Shown: positions 45,119 through 54,000, numbered from the stretch's first letter. The stretch: 64,000 bases of DNA from Sinorhizobium sp. 8-89 (GCF_030124325.1 NZ_JASKLR010000012.1:62001-126000), one strand, 5' to 3'. Notes: generated by a model not told the origin, from the sequence alone. Made by a program: numbers and translations.

Positions 45119-45227
45119 TATGGTCAGGCTTGTTTTTCCGGATTCGTTTTTGACAGGTGCGGCCACGCCGCCCTATGTAACGGGTGACCGCTTCCGGCTC
45201 AGGTGCCGGCGCGACTGGTTCAAAATC

Positions 45228-45521
45228 ATGCTCAAGACCGCCGCTTCGAAACCCGAACATCTCGCCGCCGTCCGCCAGGTGAAGGTCTGGACGCGCGAGC
45301 GTTTCGCGCTTGCCGACGATGTCGCGATCATGGTGTCGGAAATTGCTTGCGGCCTGCCGGGATGTCCGCCGCTCGAAACGGTTGTCGCCTTCTGGACGGC
45401 ACCGGACCGGCGTCACCAGTTCAAGGTATTCAAACGCGCCGTCGAGGTTCGGGAGGACGATCTGCCGCCGTCCTGGATGAAGAACGCAATCATCTCGGAC
45501 GACGACGCGTCCTGCTGCTGA
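45228..45521 (+). CDS. Small conserved hypothetical protein with PGCPP motif
   Basis: 97 aa from ATG at 45228 (133 aa if ATG at 45120 is used). Contains S-E-I-A-C-G-L-P-G-C-P-P-L-E-T-V-V-A-F-W and a C-terminal D-D-D-A-S-C-C, so potential metal-binding cysteines. I recall the P-G-C-P-P motif from small uncharacterised proteins but cannot assign a function. It diverges from adh and converges on the LigJ-like gene. Confidence 0.6.
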   Translation: MLKTAASKPEHLAAVRQVKVWTRERFALADDVAIMVSEIACGLPGCPPLETVVAFWTAPDRRHQFKVFKRAVEVREDDLPPSWMKNAIISDDDASCC

Positions 45522-45584
45522 AGCCGCCCAACAGAGGGCCGGCGGGCAGCGGTGGATGATGGGTGAAACGCCTCGCATGGCGCG

Positions 45585-46625
45585 TCACGCTGCCCGCGCC
45601 GGCCGCCCGCGCTTTGCGAGCTGGGCATCGAGCCTCGGATAGACGCGGCGGGCGTTACCTTCGAAAATCTTGTAGCGGCTTTCCTCGTCGAGCGTTTCAA
45701 GCTGATCGATGTAGCGCTTCGTGTCGTCGTAGTGGTGGCCCGTTTCCGGATCGATGCCCTTGACGGCTCCGAGCATTTCCGAGGCGAAGAGGATGTTGTC
45801 CACCGGGATGACCTTGGCCATCAGTTCGATGCCCGGATAGTGATAGACGCAGGTGTCGAAGAAGACGTTGTTCAGTAGGTGCTCCGAGAGCAACGGCTTT
45901 TTCATCTCCTGAGCAAGCCCGCGATAGCGCCCCCAATGGAACGGCACCGCGCCGCCGCCATGCGGGATGACGAATTTCAACGTCGGGAAGTCCCGAAAGA
46001 GATCGCCCTGAATCAGTTGCATGAAGGCGGTGGTGTCGCCGTTGATGTAGTGAGCGCCGGTATGGTGGAAACACGGATTGCACGAAGACGTCACGTGGAT
46101 CATCGCCGGCACCTCCAGTTCGCAGAGCTTCTCATAGAGCGGGTACCACTGCCGGTCCGTGAGCGGAGGATCGGTCCAGTAGCCGCCTGATGGATCGGGA
46201 TTGAGATTGACGCCGACGAAACCCAATTCGTTGACGATGCGCTCAAGCTCGGGAATGCAGTTCTTCGGCGGTGCGCCAGGATGTTGCGGCAATTGTCCGA
46301 CCGCGGCGAAATTATCGGGCAGCAGGCTGCAGATTCGATAGATCAGGTCGTTCGACATCGCCGACCACTGCATGCTGATGGCTTCGGTTCCGACGTGATG
46401 AGCCATGCCGGCCGCTCGCGGCGAAAAGATCGTCAGATCGCTTCCGCGTTCCTTCTGGAATTTGAGCTGCGGTTCGACCGATTTCAGCAGCATCTCGTCG
46501 GTGATACCGAGGTCGAACGACAGCGGCCGTCGCATCGGATCTGCGAGACCGGCGAGCTGCTTATCCCTGAACTGGTGGAGCGCCTGCGGCTCCGTTGTGT
46601 AGTGTCCGTGAATGTCGATGATCAT
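45585..46625 (-). CDS. 4-Oxalomesaconate hydratase-like amidohydrolase (LigJ-like)
   Basis: 346 aa. The N-terminus I-I-D-I-H-G-H-Y-T-T carries the H-x-H metal motif in the form typical of LigJ; further metal-site features are M-I-H-V-T, the P-H-G-G-G-A-V-P segment and F-A-S-E-M near the C-terminus. LigJ hydrates 4-oxalomesaconate to 4-carboxy-4-hydroxy-2-oxoadipate in the protocatechuate 4,5-cleavage and gallate pathways. The RraA-type aldolase at 43252-43929 would use its product. ATG at 46625; the frame to 46751 has no good start. Confidence 0.87.
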   Translation of the reverse strand: MIIDIHGHYTTEPQALHQFRDKQLAGLADPMRRPLSFDLGITDEMLLKSVEPQLKFQKERGSDLTIFSPRAAGMAHHVGTEAISMQWSAMSNDLIYRICSLLPDNFAAVGQLPQHPGAPPKNCIPELERIVNELGFVGVNLNPDPSGGYWTDPPLTDRQWYPLYEKLCELEVPAMIHVTSSCNPCFHHTGAHYINGDTTAFMQLIQGDLFRDFPTLKFVIPHGGGAVPFHWGRYRGLAQEMKKPLLSEHLLNNVFFDTCVYHYPGIELMAKVIPVDNILFASEMLGAVKGIDPETGHHYDDTKRYIDQLETLDEESRYKIFEGNARRVYPRLDAQLAKRGRPARAA

Positions 46626-46680
46626 GGCGGCATCCTCGTGCTGCAGCGGGCGAGGGCGGCTCCGTCCGCTTCCTCGCACC

Positions 46681-47553
46681 TCAAATTGAATGGAATAGTT
46701 CGTCCACGTCGTAGACGCGCGGTGTGATCTGCTGCTCTGCCGAATAGGCAAAGGCGAGCTGCAGTGATCGGCGGTTTTCTTCCAGCCCGTAAGGCGGAGG
46801 CGGTGCGGCGGCGTCGGCCTCGGCCACGGCCACGCGCCGCGCCTCGTCGAACAGTTCCATCAGCTCGCCGCCGAGCCACGGATATTCGTCCGTCAGGGCA
46901 GTCTTCACCGTCAGCACGTGGTTGATCGGAACGATGCCGGTTGCGGCGATCCAGTCTTTCGCGGCCTTCTCGGCAGCGGGGACGACGCTGCGGATCCCCG
47001 CCGGATCCACCTCGCGCTCACCCATGATCGCCGACAGCTCGCCTGCGAGCATCAGTGGTCGCAGGGCCATCTCCGATTGATTGCGTACGGCGATGGCCGG
47101 GTCGTCGTATTCGCTGAGATGCGCATCCTCCATGGTGACCCAGGTGATGCTGTTGAGGTCGACGCCGTATTCATGCTGAAGGACCCCCCGGACCCAGACG
47201 CCGGACGTCTGGGCATAGGCGCGCACGCCGACCTTCGTGTTTTCCAGGTCACGCGGTCCATCGATCGTCGATTCGACGGGGCAGACGAGGTTGGTATGGG
47301 GCAACCGGCTCCAGAGCGGTACGGCGAGGCCGGTGATCGGCTTTCCATAATGGTGCGCCAGCAGATGGGTGACGATCGCCATTTCCGAAAGATCGAGGTC
47401 TCCGCCGCGCACCATCGTACGGAACGCCTTTGGCAGCGGATCGAATTCCTGGAACTCGAGCGTCACACGGCTCGATCGGACCCTGCCATCCTTCAGGGGC
47501 TTTACGTGATCGTGCTTCCCGACCGCGGTCCGTAAAACCAATAGTTCGACCAT
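46681..47553 (-). CDS. Pht5-like 4,5-dihydroxyphthalate decarboxylase homologue 3
   Basis: 290 aa, shorter and more divergent than the two other paralogues. Family blocks are L-D-L-S-E-M-A-I-V-T-H-L-L, V-P-L-W-S-R-L-P-H-T-N-L-V, K-V-G-V-R-A-Y-A-Q-T and W-V-R-G-V-L-Q-H-E-Y-G-V. No signal peptide. AAGGGAGGG precedes the ATG. It begins the minus-strand run with the LigJ-like gene 55 bp downstream. The 17-bp IclR-type palindrome 25-41 nt before its start links it to the Rieske oxygenase promoter. Confidence 0.78.
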   Translation of the reverse strand: MVELLVLRTAVGKHDHVKPLKDGRVRSSRVTLEFQEFDPLPKAFRTMVRGGDLDLSEMAIVTHLLAHHYGKPITGLAVPLWSRLPHTNLVCPVESTIDGPRDLENTKVGVRAYAQTSGVWVRGVLQHEYGVDLNSITWVTMEDAHLSEYDDPAIAVRNQSEMALRPLMLAGELSAIMGEREVDPAGIRSVVPAAEKAAKDWIAATGIVPINHVLTVKTALTDEYPWLGGELMELFDEARRVAVAEADAAAPPPPYGLEENRRSLQLAFAYSAEQQITPRVYDVDELFHSI

Positions 47554-47577
47554 CTGCGTGTACCCTCCCTTCGACGT

Positions 47578-47594
47578 GTTCCTTTATACGGAAC
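47578..47594. promoter_or_regulatory. IclR-type operator, copy 2 (Pht5-like gene 3 promoter)
   Basis: GTTCCTTTATACGGAAC, arms GTTCC and GGAAC with a 7-nt spacer. Its reverse complement matches 33777-33793 in 16 of 17 positions. A further half-site GTTCT follows at 47598-47602. It lies 25-41 nt before the start codon on the minus strand. Confidence 0.65.
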
Positions 47595-47772
47595 GATGTT
47601 CTGATTTAAGTATCATACCGTGAATCACCTTGCGGTCAATCGCGGCAGGACGATTTTTATCTTTCGTCAGGTTCCAAGGGGGACGTCGGGCAGCAATGGC
47701 GACTGCCGACGTCCTCGGCCGCGGTCGGCTGCGCCCGCGAGACTTGAACACGCATGGAAATCGCGTGAGGTT

Positions 47773-48312
47773 TCAGGCCATTCCGGCGAGGCTCAGCAGA
47801 AAATAACCGACACCGACCACGGCAAGGACGGGATAGGCCCCGGTTTTCGTCGTCAACAGGACGGCGCCCGCGCCGAGGGATGTTGCCAATTCGAGCGGCG
47901 TGAACCTGGCCGATTGCGCGACGGTGAAGACGCCGGCGAAAATCAGGCCGACGGCGACGGGGGCGAGACCCTTCTCCGCCGCCATCGCCCAAGCGGAGCG
48001 GCGATGGCGTTGCCAATAGCTGCCTAAAATGCAGAGCAGGACGGACGAGGGAATGAATATCGCGAGCGTTGCGAGAATCGCTCCCCAAAGGCCGCTGACC
48101 TCCCATCCGATCAGCGCTACGATCAAGGTGCCCGGCCCGGGAGCCGCGCGCGAAATAGCGTAGAGATCGGTGAACTGCGGACCGCTCAGGAGTTGCAGGA
48201 CATCGACAGTCTGATGCTGGAGGCTCGCCACGATCGTCTGGCCGCCGCCGAAGGAAACCAGCGACAGGGGGATACAGAGCAGAACCAGACCGAGCAGCTT
48301 GTCATCAACCAC
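47773..48312 (-). CDS. Chromate transporter subunit (short ChrA), second gene
   Basis: 179 aa. Membrane protein with the CHR-domain marks L-V-S-F-G-G-G-Q-T-I-V and A-P-G-P-G-T. Starts at GTG 48312 with GGGAGA upstream and overlaps the preceding gene by 8 bp, so translation is coupled. Paired short ChrA proteins form a two-domain equivalent of long ChrA. Substrate may be chromate or another oxyanion. Confidence 0.88.
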   Translation of the reverse strand: MVDDKLLGLVLLCIPLSLVSFGGGQTIVASLQHQTVDVLQLLSGPQFTDLYAISRAAPGPGTLIVALIGWEVSGLWGAILATLAIFIPSSVLLCILGSYWQRHRRSAWAMAAEKGLAPVAVGLIFAGVFTVAQSARFTPLELATSLGAGAVLLTTKTGAYPVLAVVGVGYFLLSLAGMA

Positions 48313-48892
48313 GCGATTTCTCCCGTTCGATCCAGAATGTTGCGGCAACGCTGACGGGAATGGTGGCCGCAACGACGGCGACCAGGGACCAGTGCAGGAC
48401 GCCAACCATCAGGAAGACGGACAGCGCGATCAGAATGGGCAGCGCATGCGCGTTGAGCCGGCGGGCGGTTTTGATTCCCATCGTCAACGAAGAGGCGATG
48501 CCGACGCAGGCAAGTCCCCGCAGCACTGCCTGTGCCTCCGGGTGGGACCTGAGCTGCTGGTAAGTGACGCTCATCACCAGGATCACCGCGAAGGCGGGCA
48601 ACACCATGCCGAAGAGGGCAATGCAGGCGCCGGCTATCCCGCGCAGTTTAAGGCCGATATATACGGCGAGGTTGACCGGATTGGCGCCCGGCATGATCTG
48701 GGCGACCGTCAGCGTCTTCAGGAATTCCTCGTCGGTCAACCAGGCGCGGCGCTCGACGATCTCACGGTGGGTCCAGCCCGCCATGCCGCCTCCAAAGGAG
48801 GAGGCGCCGAGCCGCAGAAAGGAAGCGAGCAGGGCAAGAGAGGTCACCGTCTGCTCCTTCTCCATGCCGATGTCGCCGACGGGTTTGTCCAT
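48305..48892 (-). CDS. Chromate transporter subunit (short ChrA), first gene
   Basis: 195 aa. CHR-domain motifs F-L-R-L-G-A-S-S-F-G-G-G-M-A-G-W and I-M-P-G-A-N-P-V-N-L-A are near the N-terminus, followed by several membrane segments. The ATG at 48892 has GGAG 6 nt upstream; an ATG at 48865 is also possible. It is transcribed away from the tct operon and upstream of its partner gene. Confidence 0.88.
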   Translation of the reverse strand: MDKPVGDIGMEKEQTVTSLALLASFLRLGASSFGGGMAGWTHREIVERRAWLTDEEFLKTLTVAQIMPGANPVNLAVYIGLKLRGIAGACIALFGMVLPAFAVILVMSVTYQQLRSHPEAQAVLRGLACVGIASSLTMGIKTARRLNAHALPILIALSVFLMVGVLHWSLVAVVAATIPVSVAATFWIEREKSRG

Positions 48893-49490
48893 TGGTGCTC
48901 CGATAGCGCAATCTCCCGCCCGGCAGTCCGGAAGTGCGGGGAGAGCAAATGATAGGCGTGCGATTGGCGCGACACGCTTGCCCTGCGCTTGCGTGAGACC
49001 GTCGGATGCTAGTGGCGCAAACTCCGGAAAGTCCATGCCATTTCGCCTTAGCGTCGCTTTAAGAAAAACTTATCGACCCCGTCCGTCCACGTGACACGTG
49101 TCTGGCGAGAGGGCCAGTTGAGGCCTGTCTCGCCCGACCAAGTCACAACCAGAAAGGTGGCGGAGATAGCAGTTCAATGAAGATTATTACGTTCTAAAGA
49201 ACAGAAATAACGGGAATATCAATTGGATAAATGTGTGGTTGCGGGTCGCGGCAACAGCGTCCTCAATCATGGTGCCGATTTCTGTCCGCGCGAAAACTGT
49301 TGGACTAAGCATAATTTTTTGCTTTGGACAAAGGTCACAGCGGTGGCACTAATGAAAACCACGCGACAGCAGGGGCCAGCACCGATGGTGGCAATCGCCC
49401 TGTCTGCAGGAGGAGTTCGCAAGTGATTGCCCGATGGAGCCGCGATCTGATCGGCGGGAACTCCATTCCACGGGAGGATTGGAACCAGAA
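48893..49490. other. 598-bp intergenic region, tct/chr divergent promoters
   Basis: Located between the divergent chrA and tctA starts. The middle (about 49150-49330) is markedly more AT-rich than neighbouring DNA and probably holds the promoters. A palindrome GTTCT-AA-AGAAC occurs at 49191-49202. No convincing gene was found; a 67-codon frame at 49223-49426 lacks a ribosome site and protein-like pattern. Confidence 0.5.
49191..49202. promoter_or_regulatory. Palindrome upstream of tct operon
   Basis: GTTCT-AA-AGAAC is a perfect 5-bp inverted repeat in the AT-rich tct promoter region. Its arms resemble those of the IclR-type sites at 33777 and 47578, but the spacing differs (2 instead of 7), so a shared regulator is uncertain. 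Confidence 0.3.
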
Positions 49491-51002
49491 ATGATCGAGA
49501 CTATGTTCGGGGCGCTCTTCAATCTTGTGAGCACCCCCCATACCATGGGTCTCATGCTGATCGCAGTCGTCTTCGGACTGCTCGTCGGCGTGACGCCCGG
49601 CATCGGAGGCAAGCTCTCCATCGCCATGGCGATTCCGTTCGTCTATGGCATGGACATGGTAGCAGGCGCCGTTTTCCTGCTGACCATGCACGCCGTCAAC
49701 GGCACCAGCGGCCAGATATCGAGCATCATGTTCGGCATCCCCGGCGATGGGGATGATGCGGCAACCACGCTTGACGGTTATCCGCTCGCCAAGCAGGGCC
49801 AGGCGGCGCGTGCGCTCGGCGCCAGCATTACCGCGTCCGGTGTCGGCGGCATCATCGGCGCCGTCGTTTTCGCCGTGATGATCCCTGTGCTGGAGCCGGT
49901 CATCCTGATGTTCAGCCCGGCCGAGTTCTTCCTGATCGCCCTTCTCGGCATCAGTTTCATCGCGTTTCTCGCGAGCGGCAGCAAGATCGTCAAAGGCGTG
50001 ATTGTCGGCTTCTACGGCCTCATGCTGTCGACGATCGGCATGGATCCGATCACCGGCACGCCGCGCTATGCAGGGGACATGCTTTTCCTGTGGGACGGCG
50101 TTAGCTTGGTGACCGCGGTGCTTGCGATGTTCGCCGTGCCGGAAATGCTGGCGCTTGCCACCAAGGGCGGTGCGATCTCGGCTGCACCGATGGACAAGGC
50201 CTTCTCGTACCGGCAAATGTTTTCCGGCGTCATGGAAGTTCCGCGCCACTGGTGGCTCGTGCTCCGCACCTCAGTCATCGGCTCGGTCATCGGCATGATC
50301 CCCGGCCTTGGCGGCTCGACCGCGGCATGGCTCTGCTATGGCCACGCGGTGCAAAGCTCGAAGACGCCGGAGCGGTTCGGCAAGGGCGCGATCGAAGGCG
50401 TCATCGCACCGGAAACGGCCAGCAATGGCAAGGAAGGCGGCTCTCTGCTTCCGACCCTCTTCTTCGGCATTCCCGGCAGCTCGGGCATGGCCGTGCTGCT
50501 CGGCGCCTTCCTCATCCTCGGCATCCAGCCGGGCGCGATGATGGTTACCAAGCACCTTGATCTTGTCTGGACGCTGATCTGGGCACTGGTTGTGGGCAAC
50601 CTCATTGCCGTCGCCATGCTGCTCGTCGTCTGTCGCTGGATCGCGGTTCTGACCTTCGTCAACGGCCGCATGCTGGCGCCCTTCATTCTCGTCTTCGTGA
50701 CGATCGGCTGCTTCGTCAGCGATGTGCAGTGGCAGAACCTCGTGGTCCTCGTGCTGTTCAGCGCGATCGGCTACGGCTTCCAGCGGGCCGGCTGGCCGCG
50801 CTCGCCCTTCGTCATCGGCCTCGTTCTCGGCGGCCAGGCGGAAGCCTCGCTGCACCAGGCGCTGCAGTTGTGGGGTTACTCCTTCTTCCTGCGCCCGATG
50901 TCGCTGGTCCTCATCGGCATGATCGTCGCGCTGATGATCTACGCCTTCTATCGCAACTTCCGGTCCGGCAATGGCCAGCCCAGCGTGGAGGTCAACACGT
51001 GA
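49491..51002 (+). CDS. tctA: Tripartite tricarboxylate transporter large permease TctA
   Basis: 503 aa with about 10-12 membrane segments. TctA motifs include G-L-L-V-G-V-T-P-G-I-G-G near the N-terminus and M-I-P-G-L-G-G-S-T-A-A-W in the middle, with F-G-I-P-G repeated. The large TctA subunit forms the ion-driven transport path. ATG at 49491 with GGAGGA upstream. The TctB gene overlaps its stop (GTGA). Given the catabolic genes around it, an aromatic polycarboxylate is a reasonable substrate, as TctC-family TphC serves terephthalate uptake in Comamonas. Confidence 0.93.
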   Translation: MIETMFGALFNLVSTPHTMGLMLIAVVFGLLVGVTPGIGGKLSIAMAIPFVYGMDMVAGAVFLLTMHAVNGTSGQISSIMFGIPGDGDDAATTLDGYPLAKQGQAARALGASITASGVGGIIGAVVFAVMIPVLEPVILMFSPAEFFLIALLGISFIAFLASGSKIVKGVIVGFYGLMLSTIGMDPITGTPRYAGDMLFLWDGVSLVTAVLAMFAVPEMLALATKGGAISAAPMDKAFSYRQMFSGVMEVPRHWWLVLRTSVIGSVIGMIPGLGGSTAAWLCYGHAVQSSKTPERFGKGAIEGVIAPETASNGKEGGSLLPTLFFGIPGSSGMAVLLGAFLILGIQPGAMMVTKHLDLVWTLIWALVVGNLIAVAMLLVVCRWIAVLTFVNGRMLAPFILVFVTIGCFVSDVQWQNLVVLVLFSAIGYGFQRAGWPRSPFVIGLVLGGQAEASLHQALQLWGYSFFLRPMSLVLIGMIVALMIYAFYRNFRSGNGQPSVEVNT

Positions 51003-51526
51003 AGCACCTTTCCTTCAGCACATGGCTCACCATCGTCATGCTCGCCTTCTTCATTGTCATGGTGGGCCTCTCGATGGAGTTTCCAGCCAAGGCGCGCTTC
51101 ATGCCGCTGATCGTCGGTCTGCCGGCCATTGCGCTCTGCCTCGTCCAGCTCGGCATCGACTTGATGCCGTCGTCGAGGAGCGCATTCCACAGTGCGCCGC
51201 GTGCCGGTGTGGCACATCCGGCCGGTCCGGATCCGGAACTGCCGGAATTCGGAGTGCACACGGTCTCGCAGGAACTCCTAATGTGGACTTATTTCGTCGC
51301 CTTTGTCGCCGGAATCCTGGTCTTCGGTTTCTACGCGAGCGTGCCAGTGCTGCTGGTAACGTTCCTCCGTCGGGAGGCCGAGGCGTCGTGGCGGTTCGCC
51401 TTGTCGCTGGCGGCAGTTGCCACACTGGTGCTCTACCTGATGTTCGGTGCGCTACTGCACATCCAGCTCCACCCCGGTTTCCTGACGCCCTGGTTGGTGC
51501 AGGCAATCGGGATAGGGGCAGCCTGA
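50999..51526 (+). CDS. tctB: Tripartite tricarboxylate transporter small permease TctB
   Basis: 175 aa with four hydrophobic segments, the usual TctB size and layout. It starts at GTG 50999, overlapping the tctA stop by 4 bp. A hydrophilic loop with H-P-A-G-P-D-P-E-L-P-E-F separates the two membrane pairs. It is followed, after 205 bp, by the first binding-protein gene. Confidence 0.87.
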   Translation: MKHLSFSTWLTIVMLAFFIVMVGLSMEFPAKARFMPLIVGLPAIALCLVQLGIDLMPSSRSAFHSAPRAGVAHPAGPDPELPEFGVHTVSQELLMWTYFVAFVAGILVFGFYASVPVLLVTFLRREAEASWRFALSLAAVATLVLYLMFGALLHIQLHPGFLTPWLVQAIGIGAA

Positions 51527-51731
51527 CCGAGATCGGCGAGGAGGCGGTTCGAAACAACGCGGGCGCCCTTCGGAGCGCGCGCCAAAACGAAACACCAAAC
51601 GAATAACAAGGATGGTTTCACGTTGGCAGCGCCACCGTGAGCGGGACCGGTTTGCCGCTCGCAGACGCTGTCGGGAAACGGGGACCTCCGAAATCGGGCG
51701 GCTTATGCCCGGAAGGTAACGGGAGGAAACA

Positions 51732-52736
51732 ATGGGAATGCAAACACTTCGCATAGCGGCATCGGGCGCGGCCATCATGTCAACATTCTGGCCAGGGCTT
51801 GCCTTGGCCGAGGACGGGGTCGAATTCTTCAACGGCAAGACCATCAACTACATCGTCGCGACGGCGCCGGGCGGCGTCTATGACACCAACGGCCGCCTCG
51901 TCGCGCAGTACATGCAGAAATATCTGCCGGGCTCGACCTTCGTCGTGCAGAACATGCCGGGCGCCGGCCATCTGCTGGGCACGAACTATATCTATGCCTC
52001 CGAACCGGACGGTGTTACCTTCGGCACCTTCAATACCGGTCTGCTCTACGGTCAGCTCAGCGGCGACCCGAACATCAAGTTCGATCTGACGAAAATGTCT
52101 TGGATCGGGAAGGTCGCATCTGACCCGCGGATCATTCTCGTCACCAAGGAATCGGGGATCGAAAGCTACGAACAGCTCAAGACCCTGAAGGAGCCGGTCA
52201 AATTCGCGACCGCCGGCAAGGGAAGCGCCTCGATGATCGAGGCGACCATGTTCGTCAACGCGCTCAAGCTGCCGATCCAGGTGGTTTCGGGCTATAACGG
52301 CAACGAGGACCAACTCGCGATGATGCGGGGCGAGGTCCAGGGTGTCATCGGATCGCGGTCGGAATTTCAGCAGTTCGTCGATGAGGGCAAAGGCCGCTTC
52401 ATCGCGCAGGTCGGCGGCACGGAAACGGACGTGCCGCAACTCTCCACGATGGTCGATGACGCGACGGCGAAGCAGGTCGTCGGCCTGATCGAGTCGCAGA
52501 GCGGGATCTCGCGCCTTTCCGCCGGCCCCGCCGGAATTCCGGAGGATCGCCTGAAGGCTCTCCGGGATGCGTATAAGGCCGCTACGTCCGATCCGGAATT
52601 CATTGAGAAGGCGCGTGCACTCGGTCTTCCGGTCGATCCCGCGGTCGGGGACGAGGTCAGGACGCGAGTCGAGAAGGCTTTGGACCAGGCGCCGGAGGTC
52701 ATCAACGTGCTGAAAGAGGCGCTGAGCGAAGGCTGA
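51732..52736 (+). CDS. tctC: TctC-family solute-binding protein 1
   Basis: 334 aa. Sec signal about 1-26 (P-G-L-A-L-A-E). TctC marks: N-Y-I-V-A-T-A-P-G-G-V-Y-D (carboxylate-binding loop), F-V-V-Q-N-M-P-G-A-G-H and A-G-P-A-G-I-P-E-D-R-L. GGGAGG precedes the ATG. It is very similar to the next gene: extended identity can be seen in F-F-N-G-K-T-x-N-Y-I-V-A-T, Q-K-Y-L-P-G-S-T-F-V-V-Q-N and D-E-G-x-G-R-F-I-A-Q. A RIME-like repeat separates the two. Confidence 0.92.
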   Translation: MGMQTLRIAASGAAIMSTFWPGLALAEDGVEFFNGKTINYIVATAPGGVYDTNGRLVAQYMQKYLPGSTFVVQNMPGAGHLLGTNYIYASEPDGVTFGTFNTGLLYGQLSGDPNIKFDLTKMSWIGKVASDPRIILVTKESGIESYEQLKTLKEPVKFATAGKGSASMIEATMFVNALKLPIQVVSGYNGNEDQLAMMRGEVQGVIGSRSEFQQFVDEGKGRFIAQVGGTETDVPQLSTMVDDATAKQVVGLIESQSGISRLSAGPAGIPEDRLKALRDAYKAATSDPEFIEKARALGLPVDPAVGDEVRTRVEKALDQAPEVINVLKEALSEG

Positions 52737-52739
52737 TGC

Positions 52740-52857
52740 GCGCTAGATCACGATGACTTTGGGTCGAATCGACCCAAAGTCATAAACGTGACCGATTCTA
52801 ATAAGTTAGAGCGGGATGCGGGCGGAAAACCGCGCGCACCTTACCTCATCCCCTCTG
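52740..52857. repeat. RIME-like rhizobial mosaic intergenic element, copy 2
   Basis: Contains a 31-nt perfect palindrome at 52753-52783 (15-nt arms beginning ATGACTTTGGG around a central base), then GTTAGAGCGGGATGCGGGCG and a GGAAAACCG block with a complementary tail CCTCATCCCCTCT. It has the same modular order as the copy at 43151-43254. It fills the 154-bp space between the two tctC paralogues. Confidence 0.8.
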
Positions 52858-52890
52858 CCGAAATTCAAGCTTCAACTGGGAGGAAAAACA

Positions 52891-53898
52891 ATGAAATGGC
52901 ATTCAATTCGCATGGCGGCTTGCGCGACTGCGGCTTTGCTCACGATCTCGACTACCGGCGCTTCAGCGCAGGAGGGCAAGGAGTTCTTCAACGGCAAGAC
53001 GGTAAATTATATCGTCGCGACCGGACCGGGCGGCGGCTACGACACCAATGGCCGTCTCGTGGCGCAGTTCATGCAGAAATATCTGCCGGGTTCGACCTTC
53101 GTCGTCCAGAACATGCCCGGCGCCGGCCACCTCATCGGAGCGAACTATATTTACGCTTCCGAGCCGGATGGCCTGACATTCGGTACGTTCAACACCGGCC
53201 TCATCTACGGGCAGCTCGGCGGTGACCCCGGCATCAAGTTCGACTTGGCGGACATGTCCTGGATCGGGAAGGTCGCCTCCGATCCGCGCGTCATCGTCGT
53301 GAGCAAGGATTCCGGCATCGAGAGCTACGAGCAGCTCAAGGCTCTGAAGGAGCCGATCCGCTTTGCTTCCGCCGGTGTCGGCAGCGCCTCCACGATCGAG
53401 ACCACGATGTTGGTCAACGCGCTCGACCTGCCGATCCAGATTGTTTCCGGCTACAACGGCAGCGACGACCAACTCGCCTTGCGCCGGGGCGAGGTGCAGG
53501 GGATCATCGCCTCGCGCTCCTCCTTCCAGCAGTTCGTGGATGAGGGCAATGGCCGCTTCATCGCCCAGATCGGCGGTTCGGAGACGGACGTGCCGCAGCT
53601 CTCCTCGCTGGTCGACGATGAAGAAGCCAAGAAGGTCGTTGCTCTGGTGGCCTCGCAAAGCAACATTTCACGGCTTACGGCAGGTCCAGCCGGCATCCCG
53701 GAAGACCGGCTGAAGGCTCTGCGCGATGCCTACAAAGCAGCCACGTCCGATCCGGAATTCCTGGCGAAGGCACAGTCTCTCAGTCTGCCGGTGGACCCGA
53801 AGGTAGGTGAAGAAGTCGCGACAACGGTCAAGGCGGCTATGGATCAGACGCCGGAAATCGTCGAGTTCCTGAAACAGACCCTTCTGTCGCGTAACTGA
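52891..53898 (+). CDS. tctC: TctC-family solute-binding protein 2
   Basis: 335 aa. Sec signal about 1-27 (T-G-A-S-A-Q). It carries the canonical loop A-T-G-P-G-G-G-Y-D, where copy 1 has G-G-V-Y-D, so the ligand pocket differs by at least one residue. Otherwise the two proteins align without large gaps. GGGAGG precedes the ATG at 52891; the frame back to 52816 runs into the RIME. A GC-rich hairpin follows the stop. Confidence 0.92.
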   Translation: MKWHSIRMAACATAALLTISTTGASAQEGKEFFNGKTVNYIVATGPGGGYDTNGRLVAQFMQKYLPGSTFVVQNMPGAGHLIGANYIYASEPDGLTFGTFNTGLIYGQLGGDPGIKFDLADMSWIGKVASDPRVIVVSKDSGIESYEQLKALKEPIRFASAGVGSASTIETTMLVNALDLPIQIVSGYNGSDDQLALRRGEVQGIIASRSSFQQFVDEGNGRFIAQIGGSETDVPQLSSLVDDEEAKKVVALVASQSNISRLTAGPAGIPEDRLKALRDAYKAATSDPEFLAKAQSLSLPVDPKVGEEVATTVKAAMDQTPEIVEFLKQTLLSRN

Positions 53899-53913
53899 GC
53901 CTTGCGGCGCTGC

Positions 53914-53936
53914 GGGCGGTGGTCATGCCGCCGCCC
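53914..53936 (+). terminator. GC-rich hairpin after tctC copy 2
   Basis: GGGCGGTGG (53914-53922) pairs with CCGCCGCCC (53928-53936), with one G-T wobble, followed by GTTTGGTT. It is a likely terminator of the tct operon, 15 bp after the stop. Confidence 0.6.
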
Positions 53937-54000
53937 GTTTGGTTGGCCTGCCACCACCGACGCGGCCGTCATCGCCGGCACGAGGGGCCGCCGCCAATTC

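Noticed and set aside
49223..49426. 67-codon open frame upstream of tctA
   Set aside because: No ribosome site, low protein-like quality and overlap with the likely tct promoter region.
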